Positions 1 through 4,789 of a stretch of DNA of 8,401 nt are shown piece after piece; positions within the stretch are counted from its first letter, which is position 1; every line of letters starts with the position of its first letter. Source of the stretch: an uncultured beta proteobacterium (lineage in GTDB: Bacteria > Pseudomonadota > Gammaproteobacteria > Burkholderiales > Burkholderiaceae_C); the NCBI GenBank assembly GCA_903834645.1, contig CAILKA010000468.1, positions 1 to 8,401 of the forward strand, written 5' to 3'. Under the pieces are notes generated by a model, which did not search any database, was not told where the DNA came from, and worked only from the letters and a program-made list of their open reading frames with translations. The translations under genes and the position numbers were made by a program.

Positions 1-288
1 CGCCACCGCCGCCATGCCCAGCTGCCCTTTGCCGACCAGATCGCCGAGCTGTACGGCGTGCAGGCCGCCTCCACCGACTTCGAGATCTCGGCCAGCCTCG
101 TGCCCGAGCCATCGGCTGCACTGCTGAAGGTGCCCGCGGGCGCCGCGGCCCTGACCACCATCCGCCGCTACGCCGATGCCGACGTGCGCCTCTTCGAGGT
201 GTCCATCGCCGTGCATCCCGCGCCGCGCTACTCGTTCAACTTCCAGCTGCGCCGCGAGCGCGCGGCGCCCGGCAAGCGCGGCGCCTGA
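1..288 (+). CDS. GntR family (HutC-type) transcriptional regulator, C-terminal part
   Basis: The reading frame is open from base 1 to a TGA at 286-288, giving 95 residues with no start in view, so the gene is cut by the window edge. The visible part matches the end of a UTRA ligand-binding domain: a segment reading LLKVPAGAAALTTIRRY, then a short acidic turn (DADVRLFEVS), then a beta strand containing HPAPRYSFNFQLRR. In HutC-type GntR regulators this pattern (LL.VPAG....I.R......PVE.S......RY.F...L.R) closes the effector domain. The N-terminal winged-helix DNA-binding domain lies outside the window. It is followed after 61 bp by the BKACE gene on the same strand, and a dyad resembling HutC-type operators lies in that gap. 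It is therefore probably the local regulator of the downstream catabolic genes, with a small molecule (substrate or intermediate) as effector. The family call is firm; the effector is unknown. Confidence 0.85.
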   Translation, partial: RHRRHAQLPFADQIAELYGVQAASTDFEISASLVPEPSAALLKVPAGAAALTTIRRYADADVRLFEVSIAVHPAPRYSFNFQLRRERAAPGKRGA

Positions 289-316
289 TTGAATTGTCCG
301 AACAATGTGATACCTT
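289..316 (+). promoter_or_regulatory. Weak candidate promoter for the BKACE gene
   Basis: TTGAAT (289-294) and TACCTT (311-316) are separated by 16 bp, and the -10 is preceded by TGA (308-310), which resembles an extended -10. Matches to the consensus are modest (4/6 and 3/6). The candidate operator dyad at 293-306 would overlap the -35 and the spacer. Placement in the only gap between the regulator gene and the BKACE gene supports a promoter here, but readthrough from the regulator gene is equally possible. Confidence 0.3.
293..306. promoter_or_regulatory. Candidate GntR operator, copy 1
   Basis: ATTGT-CCGA-ACAAT is an inverted repeat with two perfect 5-bp arms around a 4-bp centre. The GT-N4-AC core has the spacing known for HutC-subfamily GntR operators. 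It lies just after the stop codon of the adjacent GntR gene and about 44 bp before the BKACE start. The word AATTGTCCG (292-300) recurs at 1344-1352 in front of the next transcription unit. That the neighbouring regulator binds here is inferred. Confidence 0.55.
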
Positions 317-349
317 GGGCCTTGTCCCTCCCCGCATCCGGAGCGTCCC

Positions 350-1267
350 ATGGCCCGTGCCCGCAAAGTCATCGTCACCTGCGCGGTGACCGGATCCATC
401 CATACGCCTTCGATGTCCCCGCACCTGCCGGTGTCGCCGCAGGAGATTGCCGAGGCTGCCATCGGCGCGGCGCAGGCTGGCGCCTCCGTGGTGCACCTGC
501 ACGCGCGCGACCCGGTGGACGGTCGTCCCACGCAGGATCCGGCGCTCTTCGCGCAGTTCCTGCCGGCGATCATGCAGGCCTGCGACGTGGTCATCAACAT
601 CACCACTGGCGGCGCGGCCACCATGACCATCGAGGAGCGGCTGCAGCCGGCGCTGCGCTTCGCGCCGGAGGTGGCCTCGCTGAACATGGGCTCGATGAAC
701 TTCGGCCTGTACCCGATGCTCGCGCGCTACCCCGAGCTGCGCCACGACTGGGAGCGCAGCTACCTCGAAGGCAGCGTCGACCGCATCTTCAAGAACACCT
801 TCCAGGACATCGAGCGCATCCTCACCTCCTGCTCGCGCAACGGCACGCGCTTCGAGATCGAGTGCTACGACATCGGCCACCTGTACACCGCCGCGCACTT
901 CCTGGAGCGCGGCGTGCTGCAGGCGCCCCTCTTCATCCAGGGCGTGTTCGGCATCCTGGGCGGCATCGGCGCGCACCCCGAGGACGTGGCGCACATGAAG
1001 CGCACGGCTGACCGGCTCTTCGGCGACGACTACGTGTTCTCGGTGCTCGGGGCCGGCCGCAACCAGATGCCGGTGGCCACGCAGTCGCTGCTCATGGGCG
1101 GCCACGCGCGCGTGGGCCTGGAGGACTCGCTGTGGGATGCCCCGGGCCAGCTCGCCCGCAGCAACGCGCAGCAGGTGCAGCGCATCCGCGCGCTCGTCGA
1201 GTCGCTGTCCCTGGAAGTGGCCACGCCCGACGAGACCCGGCAGCTGCTCAAGCTCAAGGGGCGCTGA
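350..1267 (+). CDS. Beta-keto acid cleavage enzyme (BKACE, DUF849 family)
   Basis: This 305-residue protein is full length for BKACE enzymes, Zn-dependent TIM barrels that condense a beta-keto acid with acetyl-CoA to give acetoacetate and a new CoA ester. The prototype is 3-keto-5-aminohexanoate cleavage enzyme (Kce) of lysine fermentation. Family hallmarks are an N-terminal strand VIVTCAVTG (residues 7-15), the metal-binding HLHARDP motif with His49 and His51, NITTGG near residue 85, and a C-terminal GLEDS (256-260) whose Glu258 should be the third metal ligand. In many relatives this last motif reads GLEDN; here Asn is replaced by Ser. ATG at 350 is supported by GGAG at 340-343, six bases upstream. 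It is the first gene after the GntR regulator and is followed by a strong hairpin and then a new promoter. The family has many substrates, including betaine-, carnitine- and lysine-related keto acids, and the sequence alone does not say which applies. A lysine-fermentation role is unlikely because no kdd/kal-type genes are present. Confidence 0.88.
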   Translation: MARARKVIVTCAVTGSIHTPSMSPHLPVSPQEIAEAAIGAAQAGASVVHLHARDPVDGRPTQDPALFAQFLPAIMQACDVVINITTGGAATMTIEERLQPALRFAPEVASLNMGSMNFGLYPMLARYPELRHDWERSYLEGSVDRIFKNTFQDIERILTSCSRNGTRFEIECYDIGHLYTAAHFLERGVLQAPLFIQGVFGILGGIGAHPEDVAHMKRTADRLFGDDYVFSVLGAGRNQMPVATQSLLMGGHARVGLEDSLWDAPGQLARSNAQQVQRIRALVESLSLEVATPDETRQLLKLKGR

Positions 1268-1289
1268 GCCGCGCGGCGGCAGCCTCGGA

Positions 1290-1307
1290 GTGCGGCCCAG
1301 GCCGCAC
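1290..1307 (+). terminator. Strong hairpin after the BKACE gene, possible terminator
   Basis: GTGCGGCC (1290-1297) and GGCCGCAC (1300-1307) form a perfect 8-bp GC-rich dyad with two bases between the arms, so about a 7-bp stem with a 4-base loop in RNA. It lies 23 bp after the BKACE stop and about 30 bp before the next candidate promoter. No T-run follows, so it is not a classic intrinsic terminator. It could pause polymerase or protect a 3' end. Confidence 0.4.
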
Positions 1308-1335
1308 CGCGCGCCGGCTCCAGGGGGTCTACGCA

Positions 1336-1364
1336 TTGACCGCAATTGTCCGGATGATTAGAGT
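1336..1364 (+). promoter_or_regulatory. Candidate sigma-70 promoter for the decarboxylase-Bug unit
   Basis: TTGACC (1336-1341, 5/6 to consensus) and TAGAGT (1359-1364, keeping the T-A-x-A-x-T positions) are separated by 17 bp. This is the best promoter match seen in the window. The predicted start at about 1371 gives a very short leader beginning next to AGGAG (1373-1377), which lies nine bases before the ATG at 1387. A GntR-like dyad occupies the spacer, as expected of a repressor-controlled promoter. Confidence 0.6.
1345..1358. promoter_or_regulatory. Candidate GntR operator, copy 2
   Basis: ATTGTCCGGATGAT shares its first eight bases with the dyad at 293-306 (AATTGTCCG is common to both, 1344-1352). 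It has a TCCGGA palindromic core with outer AAT/ATT symmetry (1344-1359), although the right arm is degraded compared with copy 1. It fills the spacer between the -35 and -10 at 1336-1364, so a bound protein would block RNA polymerase. Binding by the upstream GntR protein is inferred. Confidence 0.5.
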
Positions 1365-1386
1365 GGCCTGACAGGAGACCCCCACG

Positions 1387-1917
1387 ATGGCACGCATTCC
1401 CTACCCCGATGACAGCAACCCGGAAGTGGCCCAGCTGCGCGCGCAGATCGTGGCCGAGCGCGGCAAGCTGCACAACCTCTACCGCATGCTGCTCAACAGC
1501 CCGCCCGTGGCGCAGGGCTGGCTGAACTTCCTCACCGCCATCCGCCAGAAGTGCCTGATCTCCGGGCGCCTGCGCGAGCTCGCCATCCTGCGCATCGCGG
1601 TCATCAACCAGGCCGACTACGAGTTCGTGAGCCATGTGCCCTTTGCGCTCAAGGAGGGCCTCACGCAGCAGCAGATCGACGCCGTGTCGAACTGGGAGGC
1701 CAGCAGCCTGTACTCCGACCAGGAGCGCGCGGTGCTGGGCTACACGGACTCGATGACGCGCGACGTGCACGTGCCCGACGCGATCTTCGAGCCCATCAGG
1801 CGGCTGTTCAGCACGCGCGAGGTGACGGAGCTGACGGCCACGATCGCGGCCTACAACCTCGTCTCGCGCTTTCTGGAGGCGCTGCAGGTCGACCCCGAAC
1901 CCGAGGAGCAGAAGTGA
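1387..1917 (+). CDS. Carboxymuconolactone decarboxylase family protein (AhpD-like fold)
   Basis: This 176-residue protein has the all-alpha CMD/AhpD fold signature: LRELAILRIAVINQADYEF (62-80) followed by Ser-His83, then an IDAV segment near residue 100 and a second helical half containing TATIAAYNLVSRFL (150-163). The redox CxxC of AhpD-type peroxidases is absent. The equivalent positions hold Ala76 and Glu79, with His83 kept, and the only cysteine is Cys56, outside the motif. The non-redox, decarboxylase-like branch of the family is therefore more likely than a peroxidase. AGGAG at 1373-1377 supports the ATG at 1387. Its TGA overlaps the ATG of the Bug receptor gene by one base, so the two are surely one operon. 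In this setting a role in processing a lactone or keto acid is plausible, but the family is functionally broad and no substrate can be named. Members in catabolic loci are often uncharacterised. Confidence 0.85.
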   Translation: MARIPYPDDSNPEVAQLRAQIVAERGKLHNLYRMLLNSPPVAQGWLNFLTAIRQKCLISGRLRELAILRIAVINQADYEFVSHVPFALKEGLTQQQIDAVSNWEASSLYSDQERAVLGYTDSMTRDVHVPDAIFEPIRRLFSTREVTELTATIAAYNLVSRFLEALQVDPEPEEQK

Positions 1918-2894
1918 TGACGCATACCCTCACCCGCCGCGCCGCCGCGGCCGCGCTGGCCGCGGCCTGCCTGCCCGTGGGCGCGCAGCAGGGCTGGCCC
2001 TCGCAGAACCTGCGCCTGATCGTGCCGCAGACCGCGGGCGGCCCGTCGGACGTGGTCGGTCGGCTGCTGGGCACGCGCCTGGGCGAGATCCTCGGGCGCA
2101 CGGTGGTGGTGGAGAACCGCCCCGGCGCCGGCGGCAACATCGGCACGGACGTCGTGGCCAAGTCGCGTCCGGACGGGCACACGCTGCTGGTCAACATCGT
2201 CGGCATCCTGGCCATCAATGCCACGCTCTACAAGCAGATGCCCTTCGACGCCGAGCGCGACCTCGACGGCGTGGCGCGCGTGGTGTCTTCCCAGCTCGCC
2301 CTCGTGGCGCACCCCTCGGTGGCGCCGAACAACGTGCGCGAGCTCGTGGCCTGGGCCAAGGCGCGGCCGGCAGGCAGCGTCTCCTACGCCTCGGCGGGCA
2401 CGGGCTCGCCGCAGCACATCGGCGGCGAGCTGCTCAACGCCAAGGCGGGCATCAAGCTCAACCACGTGCCCTACAAGGGCGCGGTCCCTGCGCTGCAGGA
2501 CCTGCTGGGAGGCCATGTGCCGCTGGCCATCGTGGGGCTGCCGGCGGTGCTGCAGGCCGCAGCCAGCGGGAGCCTGAAGATACTGGGCGTGTTCGGCGGC
2601 CAGCGCTCGCCCTATGCCAAGGACGTGCCCACCTTCGTCGAGTCGGGCTTTCCCGACATCGAGATGGAGCTGGCCTACGGCATCTTCGCCGCCCGCGGCA
2701 CGCCCCGGCCGATCATCGACCGCCTGAACCGGGAGCTCGGCGCCATCCTGCAGCAGCCCGAGGTGCGCGAGCGCCTGGGCAGCGCCGGCTTCGAGATCGG
2801 ACACAGCAACCCGGCCGCACTGGACGCCTACCTGAAGTCGGAGACGGCCAAGTGGCGGCCGATCGTGCGCGACTCGGGTGCCACCGCCGACTGA
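1917..2894 (+). CDS. Bug (TctC) family tripartite tricarboxylate transporter substrate-binding protein
   Basis: This 325-residue periplasmic receptor has the usual family length. The ATG at 1917 overlaps the preceding TGA by one base (TGATG) and has an excellent GAGGAG at 1903-1908, eight bases upstream; the frame also runs upstream to 1551, but only as a shadow of the decarboxylase gene. Residues 1-23 form a signal peptide with a twin arginine (THTLTRRAAAAAL), an alanine-rich core and a V-G-A cleavage site before Gln24, so Tat export is possible. Family motifs are NLRLIVPQTAGGPSDVVGR (31-49), ENRPGAGGNIGTD (66-78) and PDGHTLL (85-91). Bug proteins bind small carboxylates or related solutes and deliver them to TctAB-type carriers, or act as sensors. 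No tctA or tctB lies in view, so this is an orphan receptor, as is common in Burkholderiales. Its ligand is probably the substrate, or a relative of the substrate, of the neighbouring BKACE pathway, which is inferred from operon context. Confidence 0.93.
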   Translation: MTHTLTRRAAAAALAAACLPVGAQQGWPSQNLRLIVPQTAGGPSDVVGRLLGTRLGEILGRTVVVENRPGAGGNIGTDVVAKSRPDGHTLLVNIVGILAINATLYKQMPFDAERDLDGVARVVSSQLALVAHPSVAPNNVRELVAWAKARPAGSVSYASAGTGSPQHIGGELLNAKAGIKLNHVPYKGAVPALQDLLGGHVPLAIVGLPAVLQAAASGSLKILGVFGGQRSPYAKDVPTFVESGFPDIEMELAYGIFAARGTPRPIIDRLNRELGAILQQPEVRERLGSAGFEIGHSNPAALDAYLKSETAKWRPIVRDSGATAD

Positions 2895-2974
2895 GCCGCC
2901 CTCGCGCCGAGCCGGCCGAGCCTTCGACCCGTCCCCTTACACCCCTCCACGGCCGTCCTCGACCGTCGCACACC

Positions 2975-4183
2975 ATGTCCTTCTCCAGCTCCGCCCCTCC
3001 CCAGCTCAGCCCCACGCTCAAGGCGATGCGCCGCGTCATCACGGGGCTCGATGCGCAAGGCCGCTCCGTCATCACGCACGAGGGCCAGGCGCCCGGACAG
3101 CACGAGAACGCCACCTTCAAGGGCCGCGGCTTCACCGACTTCTGGGTCTGGCGCAAGACGCCGCAGCCGCTGCACGGGCAGGAGGACACCGGGCGCTGGC
3201 CCGACGAGTTCCCCGGGCCGGCCGCCGGCGGCCACGTGCGCGTGGTGCACTGGCTGTCCGACGGCGGCGACCCGAGCCGCATGCCGCCCATCGTCGCCCC
3301 GCACCCGCCCAAGCGCGCCGGCGACGGCGGTCGCTCCTGGGACCGCGGGGGCGGCAACAACTTCTGCATCTCCGACATGCACAAGACCGAGTCGCTGGAC
3401 TTCGGCATCGTGCTGGAGGGCCAGCGCATCCTCGTGTGCGACGAGGGCCGCACCACCATCGTGCCCGGCGACATCGTGGTGCAGGGCGGCGCCTGGCACC
3501 TGTGGGACAGCTCGGCCAAGGGCTGCCACATGGCCTTCGACATGTTCTCCGCCGACTTCGGCCCCGGAGACGGCTCGCACGGCCTCGTGGAGCAGGACCT
3601 GCCCACCCTGCAGCCCGCACCGGGCATGCGGCTGCCCGAGGGCGTGCGGCCTCAGCGGCGCGTCGTCACCATCGACCACGAGCCGGGCAGATCGCGCATC
3701 GTCAGCGACGCGCCCTCACCCGACGTGCGGCTCGATCCGGCTCGCCCGGGTTTCGCGCTGCAGCGCATCTGGGTGGCCGAGCGTCACCCCGCGCCGATGG
3801 TCACCGAGTCGCTGCACCTGCCGCACGTGCTCATTCCGCCGCCCACGGGCGCGGTGCTCAACGTGCTGAACGTGCCGCCGGACGAGGCGTGGCAGGGCCG
3901 CGCCGGCGTGGCGCAGGCCCAGGCCTGGTACGCCTCCATCGGCGCGCAGGCCGTGGCCACCTGCGGCAGCCTGCCTGGGTACCCCTACTCGCAGCGCTCG
4001 CGCACGGTGGACTTCCTCGTCGTCACCGAAGGCGAGATCACGCTCGTGCTCGACACCGGCCACACGACGCTGAAGGCCGGCGAGATCGGCGTCGTGCGCG
4101 GGGGCAACCACGCGATTGCCAACCGCAGCGGCCGCCCGGCCGTGGTGGCGGTGGCCAGCCACGACGCGGTGGAAGGCGCGTAG
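2975..4183 (+). CDS. Bicupin protein with internally duplicated cupin unit
   Basis: The product has 402 residues in two related halves. Each begins with a similar strand (RRVITGLDAQGRSVITHEG at 19-37; RRVVTIDHEPGRSRIVSDA at 228-246) and ends in a cupin barrel (about 130-190 and 335-396). The barrels align with a constant offset of 204: LDFGIVLEG (141-149) with VDFLVVTEG (345-353), PGDIVVQGGAWH (164-175) with AGEIGVVRGGNH (368-379). In the first barrel His136, Glu139 and His175 could bind metal. In the second, the matching positions are Gln340, Arg343 and His379, so that site looks degraded. Bicupins include gentisate dioxygenases and other ring-opening or lyase enzymes, but no specific family is recognised. 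The ATG at 2975 has no Shine-Dalgarno sequence; Met18 (3026) is an in-frame alternative close to the first repeat. The 80-bp gap after the Bug gene shows no clear promoter or hairpin, so cotranscription is likely but unproven. Confidence 0.82.
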   Translation: MSFSSSAPPQLSPTLKAMRRVITGLDAQGRSVITHEGQAPGQHENATFKGRGFTDFWVWRKTPQPLHGQEDTGRWPDEFPGPAAGGHVRVVHWLSDGGDPSRMPPIVAPHPPKRAGDGGRSWDRGGGNNFCISDMHKTESLDFGIVLEGQRILVCDEGRTTIVPGDIVVQGGAWHLWDSSAKGCHMAFDMFSADFGPGDGSHGLVEQDLPTLQPAPGMRLPEGVRPQRRVVTIDHEPGRSRIVSDAPSPDVRLDPARPGFALQRIWVAERHPAPMVTESLHLPHVLIPPPTGAVLNVLNVPPDEAWQGRAGVAQAQAWYASIGAQAVATCGSLPGYPYSQRSRTVDFLVVTEGEITLVLDTGHTTLKAGEIGVVRGGNHAIANRSGRPAVVAVASHDAVEGA

Positions 4184-4195
4184 CGCCGGGGGCGG

Positions 4196-4211
4196 TGAGG
4201 CGCGCGCCTCA
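4196..4211. terminator. Perfect 16-bp palindrome between convergent genes, possible bidirectional terminator
   Basis: TGAGGCGCGCGCCTCA reads the same on both strands and would fold as a 6-bp stem with a GCGC loop in either transcript. It lies 12 bp after the cupin stop and its last three bases are the Lrp stop codon, so it fills most of the 25-bp gap between the two convergent genes. No T-run follows on either strand. A shared 3' end or terminator element is the likeliest role; chance GC-rich symmetry cannot be excluded. Confidence 0.42.
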
Positions 4212-4673
4212 GGCGTAGTCCAGCGGCACGGCCGTCGTGAACTTCAGCTCCTGCATGGCAAAGCTCGAGCTGACGTCGGCCAGGTCGGTGCCGCGGGTCA
4301 GGCGCTTGTAGACCGCATCGTAGGCTGCGATATCGGGCACGACTACACGCAGCAGGTAGTCGATGTCGCCGCTCATCCGGTAGAACTCGACCACCTCGGG
4401 GATGGACTCCGCGGTCGCGCGAAAGCGCTCGAACCACTCGTTGGTGTGGCGGCTGGTCTTGACGGCCACGAACACCGTCACACCCACGTTGACCTTGCGC
4501 GGGTCCACCAGCGCCACCTGGCGCGTGATGACGCCGGCTTCACGCAGGCGCTGGATTCGCCGCCAGCAAGATGAGGCGGAGGTGCCCGCCCGCTGGGCCA
4601 GGTCGGCCACCTGGACATCGGCGTCGCGCTGGAGGCTTTCCAGGATTCGCCGATCGATGGAGTCAAGTTTCAC
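4209..4673 (-). CDS. Lrp/AsnC family transcriptional regulator
   Basis: This 154-residue protein has the standard length. Residues 1-60 form the winged helix: LDSIDRRILESLQRDADVQV, then a recognition segment around TSASSCWRRIQRLREAGVI (31-49). Residues 64-145 form the RAM effector/oligomer domain, with the hallmark SGDIDYLLRV at 101-110. The start is GTG (complement of 4671-4673), because the nearby ATG at 4673-4675 is out of frame and meets TGA at once. GAAGG lies seven bases upstream of the GTG. Such proteins are usually octamers that sense amino acids. It is divergent from a cysteine-synthase-family gene with 116 bp between them, the usual arrangement for a local regulator and its target, so regulation of that gene in response to an amino acid (cysteine, serine or a relative) is a reasonable inference. 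It converges on the cupin gene and is probably not part of that pathway. Confidence 0.93.
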   Translation of the reverse strand: MKLDSIDRRILESLQRDADVQVADLAQRAGTSASSCWRRIQRLREAGVITRQVALVDPRKVNVGVTVFVAVKTSRHTNEWFERFRATAESIPEVVEFYRMSGDIDYLLRVVVPDIAAYDAVYKRLTRGTDLADVSSSFAMQELKFTTAVPLDYA

Positions 4674-4687
4674 ATCAAGACCTTCAT

Positions 4688-4730
4688 CTGGAATTCGATG
4701 CCGATTCTGGACCTGGATTCGACGGAATTT
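4688..4730. promoter_or_regulatory. Repeat-bearing patch in the Lrp / PLP-enzyme divergent intergenic region
   Basis: The 116-bp gap 4674-4789 contains an AT-richer patch with CTGGAATTCGA (4688-4698) and CTGGATTCGA (4713-4722), a near-copy one A shorter and offset by 25 bp. GGAATT recurs at 4724-4729. Lrp-type regulators commonly bind several degenerate AT-rich sites in helical phase, so this is a candidate binding region for the divergent regulator. No convincing -35/-10 pair was found for either gene, and bases 4731-4789 are GC-rich without a recognisable motif. Confidence 0.35.
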
Positions 4731-4789
4731 GGGATGGGTGTGCGGGGCGGGCTGCCCAGAATCGGGCGCTCATCCGCTGCCGCACTGCC

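Noticed and set aside
289..1011. Plus-strand frame of 240 codons overlapping the BKACE gene, and similar long alternative frames over the cupin, Bug and PLP genes
   Set aside because: The translations are repetitive Arg/Ala/Pro/Gly strings with no motifs, while the competing frame carries full family signatures.
1268..1277. GCCGCGCGGC palindrome just after the BKACE stop
   Set aside because: Ten-base GC-only palindromes are common in DNA of this composition; the hairpin at 1290-1307 is much stronger.
236..1345. Long antisense open frame (369 codons) across the BKACE gene
   Set aside because: The product is low-complexity and rich in Arg, His, Ala and Gly, with no recognisable domain. It mirrors a strongly supported gene with family motifs; such antisense frames are expected at this GC content.
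1917..1990. Possible lipoprotein signal at Cys18 of the Bug protein
   Set aside because: The residues before Cys18 are Ala-Ala-Ala without the Leu at -3 of a normal lipobox; a V-G-A cleavage site just downstream fits better.
2895..2974. Possible promoter in the 80-bp gap before the bicupin gene
   Set aside because: No -35/-10 pair, operator-like dyad or hairpin could be found; only GC-rich short repeats such as GCCGAG twice.
4670..4687. Five-codon minus-strand mini-frame (ATG AAG GTC TTG ATG, then TGA) whose stop overlaps the Lrp GTG start
   Set aside because: It looks like a coupling leader, but it contains the Lrp Shine-Dalgarno sequence itself and has no ribosome binding site of its own in view; probably coincidence.
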